A stretch of DNA of 5,226 nt. It comes from Bacteroidota bacterium (GTDB taxonomy: Bacteria; Bacteroidota; Bacteroidia; 2-12-FULL-35-15). Under the pieces are notes generated by a model. The model had not been told where the DNA came from, did no database searches, and saw only the letters and a list, made by a program, of their open reading frames with translations. Positions 1 through 4,966 of this stretch are shown here, piece by piece. Where the stretch lies: NCBI GenBank assembly GCA_026391935.1, contig JAPLDC010000299.1, positions 1 through 5,226 on the forward strand, given 5' to 3'. The first letter of the stretch is position 1. Every line of letters starts with the position of its first letter. Both the position numbers and the translations under genes were made by a program.

Positions 1-77
1 GCAGACTTTTCACCTTTGATAACCGACATCGCGGACGCGAATTTTTGCGCCGCGGAATACTTTTTCTTTACTCTCAT
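1..77 (-). CDS. Transposase OrfA-like N-terminus (IS3-type), partial, runs off the left edge
   Basis: The minus strand from 77 opens with ATG and stays open to the window edge, giving 25 complete residues. They begin MRVKKKYSAAQKF and continue to VIKGEKSA. The basic start, the KYSAAQKF-type block and the VIKGEK block resemble the first helix of the helix-turn-helix domain in OrfA proteins of IS3-like elements, which bind the terminal inverted repeats and join OrfB by frameshifting to make the transposase. An extended -10 promoter lies 9 bases upstream of the ATG, and an IS3-like end sequence lies 62 bases upstream, the usual distance in such elements. No Shine-Dalgarno sequence is visible and the leader would be only a few bases. 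The family call rests on one helix; the DDE catalytic part is outside the window, so another small DNA-binding protein is possible. Confidence 0.55.
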   Translation of the reverse strand, partial: MRVKKKYSAAQKFASAMSVIKGEKS

Positions 78-86
78 TGTTGTTTT

Positions 87-95
87 ATTATACCA
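87..95 (-). promoter_or_regulatory. Extended -10 promoter of the transposase-like gene
   Basis: The minus strand reads TGG-TATAAT, a perfect -10 hexamer (87-92) preceded by the extended TGn motif (93-95). No good -35 is seen 17 bases upstream, as is usual for extended -10 promoters. Transcription would begin near 80-81, only about three bases before the ATG at 77, so the message would be nearly leaderless. Confidence 0.5.
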
Positions 96-118
96 GATGA
101 TGAGAGTTTGATGCTTTT

Positions 119-140
119 CCTTGTTAGGGGGTCAGTTCAA
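119..140 (-). mobile_element. Probable terminal inverted repeat end of an IS3-like element
   Basis: Reading the minus strand inward from 140, the sequence begins TTGAACTGACCCCCTAAC. A TGAnCTGACCCC-type tip is characteristic of many IS3-group ends (known family feature). It lies 62 bases upstream of the transposase-like start and faces the correct way. The element would occupy from beyond the left edge to about 139. The partner end and any target-site duplication are outside the window, so the exact boundary (139 or 140) is uncertain. Confidence 0.45.
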
Positions 141-307
141 GGACGTTCAAAACGGAGTAACGGACGAAGAAATGGCGAAGAAACAACGCAACATCCCATA
201 TGCTACCCACAAAATACAACCTCTTATAGAGATACGTTACACGATTTAAAAGATTCTTCAAAAGAAAATTCCAAAATGAAGGATGATATGGTATGTTAAA
301 ATAACTT
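140..307. other. Unassigned interval between the IS end and the methyltransferase
   Basis: No gene can be called with confidence. Two plus-strand frames are open here: one from the IS junction to a TAA at 247-249 that contains the 25-residue stretch starting MAKKQRNIPY at 172, and another that ends with TAA at 297-299. Neither has a recognisable motif or ribosome-binding site. Either could be the 3' tail of a gene cut by the insertion sequence. The interval must also carry whatever promoter drives the methyltransferase, but no convincing -35/-10 pair is visible. Confidence 0.4.
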
Positions 308-1075
308 ATGATATTAGATATTGGATCAGGACACAAGCCATATAAACAAGCTGATATATTGCTTGAAAATTACTCTTCGGGAAATGAACATCGTTGGGGA
401 CAAGATATCGTTACAGACAGACCAACAATCCTATATAACGGGGATTTCTTCCCTTTTAAAGATAAAGCTTTTGATTTTTCCACGTCTTTTCATGTGTTAG
501 AACATGTTGACCATCCAGACAAATTTCTCGAGGAAATAGAGCGAATATCTAAGGCGGGATACATCGAAACACCCTCCGAAATAGCAGAGCTAGTTTTTAC
601 TCCATATGATAAACATAAGTGGATCATCTATAATGATTCAGGTAAACTTATAATCAAAAAGAAACTAATAGAAAACACATCCAAACTAGGAAAATTATTT
701 GACTATTTATGCGACAATGAACATGGTTTTAACGATTACTTTTATTTCAAACGAAAAAGCCTATTCTTTGTAGAGTACTACTGGAAAAATAAAATTAATT
801 ATCAGATAGTAGATGCTTCAGAAGAAAATTTCAATAACCTATACGATGATAAAACATTAAAAAAACTATCAACCAGAAACAGGATTTCTAACTCAATTAA
901 GACCCATTTTAAATATCACGCAAAAACATTAAGCGAAGTTCTTTTGTTTCTTGAAAAGAATATTATTACCCCTTGCTGTAAAACGGGCGTATTACACAAA
1001 CAAAATGATTTTATATGTAAATCCTGCTCCCGTGAATATTCAATCCAAGGAAAAAAGATTTTTTTAATACCATAA
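308..1075 (+). CDS. Class I SAM-dependent methyltransferase with C-terminal Trm112-like zinc ribbon
   Basis: The 255-residue protein is a Methyltransf_11-type enzyme that would transfer a methyl group from S-adenosylmethionine to an unidentified acceptor. Motif I is LDIGSGHKP (residues 3-11). The block GDFFPFKDKAFDF (45-57) and the helix starting HVLEHVDHP (62-70) are the usual post-I motifs of this family, and GYIETPSE (84-91) follows. The middle is long and lysine/aromatic rich. The C-terminus has C223, C224, C237 and C240 and ends in KKIFLIP, resembling the Trm112-like zinc ribbon found on many glycan-cluster methyltransferases. One cysteine of the usual CPxC knuckle appears to be threonine 221. 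Such enzymes often sit in surface polysaccharide clusters, which is inference here. An in-frame TAA at 302 excludes an upstream extension, so the start is right at motif I with no Shine-Dalgarno. The gene is clearly more AT-rich than the recombinase. Confidence 0.82.
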   Translation: MILDIGSGHKPYKQADILLENYSSGNEHRWGQDIVTDRPTILYNGDFFPFKDKAFDFSTSFHVLEHVDHPDKFLEEIERISKAGYIETPSEIAELVFTPYDKHKWIIYNDSGKLIIKKKLIENTSKLGKLFDYLCDNEHGFNDYFYFKRKSLFFVEYYWKNKINYQIVDASEENFNNLYDDKTLKKLSTRNRISNSIKTHFKYHAKTLSEVLLFLEKNIITPCCKTGVLHKQNDFICKSCSREYSIQGKKIFLIP

Positions 1076-1221
1076 CCTCGGAATGGTCATTAACTCCAAC
1101 AATAAGGGTAAGTGGTTCAGAATTCATATTAATAAAATTTTAATTTTTATCAAATCTATTTTTTCCTAGGAAAGAATGACTCCAGTTTACGAACTTTAGT
1201 TCAACAAGTAAGTGCGACACT

Positions 1222-1338
1222 TCAGATATAATAGAGTATTTCACCCGGAGTATATTTTTTTGTCTTTAAAATCTCATTATAAAAGGTTATCCCCGCTGGA
1301 CCCATGCCTATTATGGCTAATTTAAATTTTTTAAGCAT
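1222..1338 (-). pseudogene. N-terminal fragment of an FAD/NAD(P)-binding oxidoreductase
   Basis: A minus-strand frame starts at ATG 1338 and stops with TGA after 38 codons. The peptide begins MLKKFKLAIIGMGPAGITFY: a short basic lead, a hydrophobic beta strand and the GxGxxG dinucleotide-binding loop (GMGPAG, residues 11-16), followed by a plausible helix. This is the standard beginning of a flavoprotein or NAD(P)-dependent oxidoreductase of several hundred residues, so almost all of the enzyme is missing. No continuation is seen in the other minus-strand frames after 1222, which points to deletion or recombination rather than a single nonsense change. There is no ribosome-binding site. Chance occurrence is unlikely given the full beta-alpha signature but cannot be excluded in 38 residues. 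Confidence 0.6.
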
Positions 1339-1399
1339 TTGTTTGAAGAATATCAAAAAACGTGGTTTAACACCAGTTATTTTTACTCAATAGACTTAC

Positions 1400-1434
1400 C
1401 AACTCGGGTCGCTCTGGACTCCTCCAACGGGTTG
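1400..1434. repeat. Imperfect inverted repeat upstream of the recombinase gene
   Basis: CAACTCG (1400-1406) faces CGGGTTG (1428-1434), pairing 6 of 7 positions. The unit also reads as an imperfect direct repeat, CCAACTCGGGTCGC (1399-1412) against CCAACGGGTTGCG (1424-1436). It ends 15 bases before the recombinase ATG and differs in composition from the AT-rich DNA before it. Serine recombinases commonly have their attachment or crossover site next to their own gene, so this is a candidate. No second copy was found in the window. Confidence 0.3.
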
Positions 1435-1449
1435 CGTCATTGATTAGAT

Positions 1450-2754
1450 ATGGAAACAATACAAATGCCAGCAGGAACCAGGGCAAAAATAGCGGTTCCA
1501 ATAACAGTGAAATACTGCCTTTACGCAAGAAAAAGTACTGAATCTGAGGAACGGCAAGTGCTCTCTATAGACAGCCAGATCAAGGAAATGCTCCAACTGG
1601 CTGACCGGGAAGGGTTAGAGGTGGTTACGATGAAGAGAGAATCGCATTCGGCAAAAGAAACCGGGCAACGACCAGTGTTTAACGAGATTGTTGAGGAACT
1701 GAAAGCAGGAAAATTCAACGGTATTTTAACTTGGGCGCCAGACCGTATCAGTCGTAATGCGGGTGATCTCGGGAAGATTGTGGACTTGATGGACGCAGGA
1801 AAGTTGATGGAAATAAGAACATTCAGCCAGCGATTTACCAATAATCCGAACGAAAAATTTTTGTTGATGATCCTTGTTTCACAAGCGAAGCTTGAGAATG
1901 ATAATCGTGGAATCAACGTAAAACGAGGATTGCGAACACGAGTGGAAATGGGATTATGGCCGGGTGTTGCCCCTGTAGGGTATTTGAATCAGAAACACAT
2001 TGATAAAAAATGCCAAATTATTATAGACCCAGACCGTGCTCCGGTAGTCAAAAAAATGGCGCACGATAAGTGGTCCGGCAGAAAAATTCACCAATGGCTT
2101 AAATTTGAATTGAATTTCAAAAGCGTAGGAAATCACAATATGGCACTCAGTAATGTATTTCGAACACTTCAAAATCCGATATATTACGGAACCTTTGAAT
2201 ATCCAAAACAATCCGGCAATTGGTATCAAGGAAAACACGAACCGATTATTACGAAAGAGTTATTTGATCTCGTTCAAACGCAACTTAAACGCGACAATAT
2301 TGTTCGACAAAGCAAAGAGTTCGCCTTTACGAAACTGATGGTTTGCGGACTATGCGGTTCGGGAATCAGCGCAGAAGAAAAATACAAACAGCTGAAAGAC
2401 GGAACGGTTGCAAAATATATTTACTACGGATGCGGAAGATCAAAAGACCGGCATTGTAAAAATCCCTACTTGCGCGAAGAAGAATTAACGGAACAACTGG
2501 TAAAAATTATTGACCGGATAGATATAAACCAGATTGGAATAAAAATGAAATTCGAGGAAGAGTTAAAACGACACAATAAATTCAACCGTGGAGTGCTTGG
2601 GGTCAAAAACAATGTTTTAGCACATCAAGAAATAGATCTAAAAACTTATGCAAAATACATACTGCGCGAAGGAACAAATGAGGAGAAACGCGAATTAATG
2701 GGGTGCTTTAAGTCAAAACTCAAAGTCACGAAAGGTGTGGTGACGATTGAATAA
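1450..2754 (+). CDS. Large-type serine recombinase (site-specific integrase/resolvase family)
   Basis: The 434-residue protein catalyses site-specific DNA breakage and rejoining through a serine nucleophile. The resolvase catalytic domain (about 21-165) begins KYCLYARKSTESE: Y25, R27 and the likely nucleophile S29 are present. The second active-site cluster is PDRISR, with D98, R99 and R102. The long E-helix runs from about 145. A recombinase DNA-binding domain follows (about 185-285, including LQNPIYYG). A zinc ribbon follows with C299, C302, C328 and C336. Only about 98 residues follow the zinc ribbon, so the coiled-coil arm typical of phage integrases looks very short; the family often exceeds 450-500 residues. 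The ATG at 1450 has no Shine-Dalgarno; M6 (1465) with GGA ten bases upstream is an alternative, and both keep the whole catalytic domain. It converges on the metallopeptidase gene, with three bases between the stops. Confidence 0.93.
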   Translation: METIQMPAGTRAKIAVPITVKYCLYARKSTESEERQVLSIDSQIKEMLQLADREGLEVVTMKRESHSAKETGQRPVFNEIVEELKAGKFNGILTWAPDRISRNAGDLGKIVDLMDAGKLMEIRTFSQRFTNNPNEKFLLMILVSQAKLENDNRGINVKRGLRTRVEMGLWPGVAPVGYLNQKHIDKKCQIIIDPDRAPVVKKMAHDKWSGRKIHQWLKFELNFKSVGNHNMALSNVFRTLQNPIYYGTFEYPKQSGNWYQGKHEPIITKELFDLVQTQLKRDNIVRQSKEFAFTKLMVCGLCGSGISAEEKYKQLKDGTVAKYIYYGCGRSKDRHCKNPYLREEELTEQLVKIIDRIDINQIGIKMKFEEELKRHNKFNRGVLGVKNNVLAHQEIDLKTYAKYILREGTNEEKRELMGCFKSKLKVTKGVVTIE

Positions 2755-2757
2755 AAT

Positions 2758-3258
2758 TTACACAAGCCGCGTTTCCATAAGCTTTATCGAAAGAGCTTGT
2801 TCGCTTACCCTATAAAGTTTTGCAAGCTCTTGCACGTTCTTAATTTTTGAAAAATCTTTTTTTAGAAAAGAAGTTGGAATAAGTAATTCTGATGCGAATA
2901 GATTTGCTTCGGTTTCATTTACTGAACCATCTTCAGCATTTTTGTTGCAACAGTGTCCTAAAAGCAGGTGACCAATCTCGTGTGCAATTGTAAATCTACG
3001 GCGACACCACGGATGATTAGCGTTAAATCCTATTGTTGCCGATTCGCTATCAATTTCTTTACAAACGACAAGAAGACCGGATACTTTTTTGCCAATCGAA
3101 AATTTCTTTACATCAAGTGTGTAGAGTGTTTTAAGATAATCAATGACGGACTGCAAAGAAACTGGGGCATTTGGGATTTTTGCATTAGAAATTAATTTCT
3201 TCGCAAGATCTTTCGCAACTTTCTTCCTCGGACCAAAAACGGGAAGTTCATTGTCCAT
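2758..3258 (-). CDS. ImmA/IrrE family metallopeptidase (COG2856 type)
   Basis: With the start at 3258 the protein has 166 residues. It carries the zinc-protease motif HEIGH (H93, E94, H97) inside FTIAHEIGHLLLGH, and downstream the block ETEANLFASELLIP (115-128), where a glutamate (E115 or E117) is the expected third zinc ligand. This is the signature of ImmA/IrrE proteases, which in known systems cleave or inactivate a partner XRE repressor in the cytoplasm. The last 25 residues contain the usual small helical tail (ELAKLYRVSEQALSIKL). The frame is open upstream to 3393, but that part is antisense-free shadow of the repressor coding sequence. The ATG at 3258 overlaps the end of the repressor gene by 11 bases and has a weak purine-rich AAAAGAAAA before it, which indicates translational coupling. 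Confidence 0.87.
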   Translation of the reverse strand: MDNELPVFGPRKKVAKDLAKKLISNAKIPNAPVSLQSVIDYLKTLYTLDVKKFSIGKKVSGLLVVCKEIDSESATIGFNANHPWCRRRFTIAHEIGHLLLGHCCNKNAEDGSVNETEANLFASELLIPTSFLKKDFSKIKNVQELAKLYRVSEQALSIKLMETRLV

Positions 3259-3586
3259 TTTTCTTTTGTTTAGCGAGTTCAATAAAACGGTCAATTGCAT
3301 CTTTGTCTTCGTCAGACAGGTCTTTATCTGCTCGCAGGGCAACGCGAACATCAACAAAGTTTTCTTCTTGCCCAAGAAAATATTTAATATCACGTTTTAG
3401 CACTTCGCTAATACGCTGTAAAAGCGGGGCGGTGATTCCGCGTTCACCACTCTCAATAAGAGAAATCGCGGTTGCTGATTGAAACCCCAAAATAGTTGCT
3501 AGTTGCGCTTGAGAAATACTGAGGCTTTCTCTCGCATCTTTGATTCTAGCCCCTATATTATTAACTTTACTTTCGTCTTTTTTCAT
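3248..3586 (-). CDS. XRE-family transcriptional repressor (ImmR/HigA-like HTH)
   Basis: From ATG 3586 the protein has 112 residues. A Cro/C1-type helix-turn-helix occupies about 11-66: IGARIKDAR opens helix 1, SQAQLATILGFQSATAISLIESG forms helices 2-3 (the recognition helix covers roughly QSATAISLIE), and GITAPLLQRISEVL closes the domain. An acidic linker and a helical tail (DAIDRFIELAKQKKNGQ) follow, possibly for dimer contact or as the protease-sensitive part. An in-frame ATG at 3601 is rejected because it lies in the spacer of the gene's own promoter, while the predicted transcription start falls on the ATG at 3586, making the message leaderless, as for lambda cI from PRM. It is co-transcribed with the ImmA-like protease and probably represses the divergent promoter as well as its own. 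Confidence 0.87.
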   Translation of the reverse strand: MKKDESKVNNIGARIKDARESLSISQAQLATILGFQSATAISLIESGERGITAPLLQRISEVLKRDIKYFLGQEENFVDVRVALRADKDLSDEDKDAIDRFIELAKQKKNGQ

Positions 3587-3592
3587 ATTGTT

Positions 3593-3621
3593 ATTATACA
3601 TTTTTCAAAAAGAGTTGACAA
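3593..3621 (-). promoter_or_regulatory. Promoter of the XRE-ImmA operon, leaderless
   Basis: The minus strand reads TTGTCA (3616-3621), a 17-base spacer, then a perfect TATAAT (3593-3598). Seven bases downstream of the -10 lies 3586, the first base of an in-frame ATG. The -35 and spacing are close to the sigma-70 ideal, so this should be a strong promoter if unrepressed. Confidence 0.7.
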
Positions 3622-3644
3622 GCAATTTGCGATTTTGATATACT
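3615..3644 (+). promoter_or_regulatory. Divergent promoter facing the hypothetical gene
   Basis: The plus strand has a perfect TTGACA (3615-3620), an 18-base spacer, and TATACT (3639-3644) preceded by TGA, an extended -10. Transcription would begin near 3651, leaving a leader of about 113 bases before the ATG at 3764. The -35 shares six of its seven surrounding bases with the opposing -35, so one RNA polymerase would block the other. The leader includes a three-codon MK-stop reading frame at 3657-3665 and a ten-base palindrome GAAAATTTTC (3670-3679). Confidence 0.65.
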
Positions 3645-3664
3645 TATATTAGCGATATGAAATA
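3622..3664. promoter_or_regulatory. Candidate operator sites for the XRE repressor
   Basis: Three symmetric or repeated elements sit in the control region. GCAATTTGC (3622-3630) is a perfect nine-base palindrome within the plus promoter spacer. TGATATACTTATATTA (3636-3651) is a near palindrome covering the plus -10 and start. GCGATTTTGATATA (3629-3642) recurs as GCGATATGAAATA (3652-3664), matching at 11 of 14 positions and spaced 23 bases, about two helical turns. Which one the repressor reads is not decidable from sequence alone. Confidence 0.4.
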
Positions 3665-3763
3665 ATTCTGAAAATTTTCCGAACGATACCATCAAGGCTC
3701 TATTCTATAGACTAAGAAACAACTTACTAAATCAATAAGATATTAAAAACTAATTAAAATTAT

Positions 3764-3853
3764 ATGGCAGAAAAACCTAAAAGAATTATGAATCCTAAAA
3801 AATATCTCTCCTTAATAAGCGAGGGGAAGATTTTTACCTTGGACTTGAAATAA
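3764..3853 (+). pseudogene. 5' piece of the hypothetical gene, out of frame with the rest
   Basis: An ATG at 3764 opens a 29-codon frame starting MAEKPKRIMNPKKYLSLISE that stops with TAA at 3851-3853. From about 3826 the other frame continues with EDFYLGLEIKSGVEELLKN, which runs directly into the long frame of the next entry and reads like ordinary protein. A backward shift of one base in the GGGG run at 3823-3826 joins the two into one 302-residue protein. The gene therefore carries a one-base deletion, real or from a homopolymer read error. No Shine-Dalgarno precedes the ATG. Confidence 0.6.
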
Positions 3854-3870
3854 AAAGTGGTGTAGAAGAA

Positions 3871-4671
3871 TTGCTGAAAAACCTGGGATTTTCGGAAGAG
3901 TTACTGCCGGGAGAAAAAGTGCTTCCTATGCCGGTCGGCACAACTACTGAGTTTAATGCTGAAGGTAAAGAAAAAATTCTCAAGGAAGCGCCTAAAGAAA
4001 CCGTATACTATCCCAGAGAATGGAGTGTTAAGGATTGGGGTGGATATGAACATTCCGGAGTAAATTACATGCCGTATGAGCGGTACCCTCGGGAGTTAAT
4101 TCCGCCTCCGGGTTTTGAATTACAAATTACAGAAGAGGACGGGAGAAAAATTATCATTTCGAGAAAATTCAAAAATACATCTGATGAATACGATAGTATA
4201 AAACATGGGATGAACATGCTTCTCGAAATTTTCAAAGATATGCAAGTTTATAAAGGTGATATGACATCTGCTCTTAAAACTCGCGTAATTAGATTAAATT
4301 GGGAACTTCTTCCTCCTGGCATAAATCCATGGAAAAGAGTGAGCGAACAGGTTAAAAAAATCGCAGACGGTAATTCATTGGGTGAAAAAGCGATGATTGC
4401 CGATCGGTTCAAACACATAGAAAAATATAATCCTAATCAGGTTGCTATTGGTCTCGGTGGATTTACCGGGTATTTAGTGTTTGGTTTTACTGGGAAAAAT
4501 ATTTATCTGCTTGAAAGTCTCCGATATGGAAATGCTACTTATGTTTTCGGTACTGACTGGCAAACACTTTCCCAAATGACAAAAGCGGAGATTTTACAAA
4601 ATGACTATCATGAGAAAAGAGTTATCCATAACGACGATTGGATTAATGGAGTAAATAGGTTGCTCTCCTAA
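3871..4671 (+). CDS. Conserved hypothetical protein, main part of a frameshifted gene
   Basis: From a TTG at 3871 this frame codes 266 residues; it is open back to 3799 and joins the piece starting at ATG 3764 through a frameshift. The first in-frame ATG is at 3928. There is no signal peptide, no membrane segment and no motif of a known enzyme. The middle holds RLNWELLPPGINPW (141-154). The C-terminal 75 residues are the most family-like part: GLGGFTGYLVFGFTGKN, then LLESLRYGNATYVFGTDW, then SQMTKAEIL, RVIH and a final tryptophan. I associate this pattern with an uncharacterised domain seen at the C-terminus of scattered bacterial hypothetical proteins, but I cannot name it. It is divergent from the XRE-ImmA operon across a shared promoter region, so it is the likely regulated output of that switch. 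Toxin, defence effector or element-maintenance roles are all open. Confidence 0.75.
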   Translation: MLKNLGFSEELLPGEKVLPMPVGTTTEFNAEGKEKILKEAPKETVYYPREWSVKDWGGYEHSGVNYMPYERYPRELIPPPGFELQITEEDGRKIIISRKFKNTSDEYDSIKHGMNMLLEIFKDMQVYKGDMTSALKTRVIRLNWELLPPGINPWKRVSEQVKKIADGNSLGEKAMIADRFKHIEKYNPNQVAIGLGGFTGYLVFGFTGKNIYLLESLRYGNATYVFGTDWQTLSQMTKAEILQNDYHEKRVIHNDDWINGVNRLLS

Positions 4672-4681
4672 AAACCTATTT
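4653..4681 (+). repeat. AT-rich hairpin overlapping the stop of the hypothetical gene
   Basis: AAATAGGTT (4653-4661) pairs perfectly with AACCTATTT (4673-4681) around an 11-base loop that contains the stop codon. It sits two bases before the terminator stem. It may protect the 3' end or tune termination. Confidence 0.45.
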
Positions 4682-4767
4682 CAAAAAATACAGCTCGATT
4701 TATCGCAAGCTGTATTTTTATTTCGGAACCTGTGCGGGTCATCCGATACTGTACTCCAAAAACCTAT
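4670..4767 (+). repeat. Short direct repeat flanking the terminator
   Basis: AAAAACCTAT occurs at 4670-4679 and again at 4758-4767, 88 bases apart, each preceded by CTCC (with one extra T in the first copy) and followed within three bases by an A-run. The pair brackets the terminator. It could be a small duplication or an excision footprint; only two copies are present. Confidence 0.35.
4684..4723 (+). terminator. Bidirectional rho-independent terminator
   Basis: AAAAATACAGCT (4684-4695) pairs perfectly over 12 bases with AGCTGTATTTTT (4708-4719). The 12-base loop can close further through CGA/TCG. A T-rich tail follows on the plus strand and the A-run on the left gives a T-tract on the minus strand, so it can stop transcription from either side. 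It lies 13 bases after the hypothetical gene's stop and closes that transcription unit. Confidence 0.8.
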
Positions 4768-4837
4768 ATAAAAAGGTCTTCCGATAACAGGTATTCTTGG
4801 CGGTGTGTATTGGACGAAGTTCGAATGTATTTCGGGC

Positions 4838-4854
4838 AAAATCCGCAGGATTTT
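4838..4854. repeat. Perfect seven-base hairpin
   Basis: AAAATCC and GGATTTT pair perfectly around the loop GCA. There is no T-tract beyond the stem on either strand, so it is not a standard terminator. It opens the run of structured elements that follows. Confidence 0.5.
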
Positions 4855-4872
4855 GACGACTAATCGCACGCG

Positions 4873-4884
4873 CCACGCGCGTGG
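4873..4884. repeat. Twelve-base perfect palindrome
   Basis: CCACGCGCGTGG is its own reverse complement and is bounded by C-G and G-T pairs that extend the symmetry. It could bind a dimeric protein or form a hairpin with part of the centre as loop. Confidence 0.5.
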
Positions 4885-4907
4885 TGGCTCTAAACCTCTC
4901 CGTACGC

Positions 4908-4966
4908 TCCGAGTGCGTGGTGATGCGACCCAATGCGCCTCGGACACACTCGCGGACTCGCGTGTG
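4908..4966. repeat. Two adjacent GC-rich hairpins
   Basis: TCCGAG (4908-4913) pairs with CTCGGA (4939-4944), with further GCG/CGC pairing inside. Directly adjacent, CACA plus CGCG (4945-4954, with a two-base bulge) pairs with CGCGTGTG (4959-4966) around a four-base loop. The two stems abut without a spacer, suggesting a stacked fold if transcribed. Confidence 0.45.

Larger units (their letters stand above)
1076..1449. other. 374-base interval with gene remnants, no intact gene
   Basis: No complete gene is present. On the minus strand the interval holds a truncated Rossmann-fold enzyme start (1222-1338) and a second short open frame starting at 1127 with no recognisable domain. The 3' part (1397-1449) has a higher GC content and carries an imperfect inverted repeat next to the recombinase start. 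The middle (1128-1221) is AT-rich with nothing recognisable. The patchwork suggests a rearrangement or insertion boundary. Confidence 0.55.

Noticed and set aside
103..112. AGAGTTTGAT, the first bases of a typical bacterial 16S rRNA gene
   Set aside because: The match ends after ten bases; nothing after it resembles 16S rRNA, and it lies within the insertion sequence end.
45..299. 84-codon plus-strand open frame
   Set aside because: It starts inside the minus-strand transposase-like gene, crosses the IS end, and has no motif or ribosome-binding site.
1011..1127. 38-codon minus-strand frame starting MNSEPLTLIVGVNDHSEV
   Set aside because: The first residues look protein-like, but the frame runs into the antisense of the methyltransferase and shows no domain; too weak to call a remnant.
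3259..3393. Upstream extension of the metallopeptidase frame to an ATG at 3393
   Set aside because: It would overlap almost half of the XRE gene and adds 45 residues with no family resemblance; the ATG at 3258 gives the usual ImmA-type start and coupling.
3587..3601. ATG at 3601 as XRE start
   Set aside because: It lies between the -35 and -10 of the gene's own promoter, so it would not be transcribed from that promoter.
3820..3830. Programmed -1 ribosomal frameshifting at GGGGAAG
   Set aside because: The heptamer does not allow good re-pairing of the A-site tRNA (AAG to GAA), and no clear downstream stem is seen; a one-base indel is simpler.
4819..4826. GTTCGAAT, a tRNA T-loop-like string
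   Set aside because: The flanking bases do not form a T-stem, and no acceptor, D or anticodon arms can be placed on either strand.
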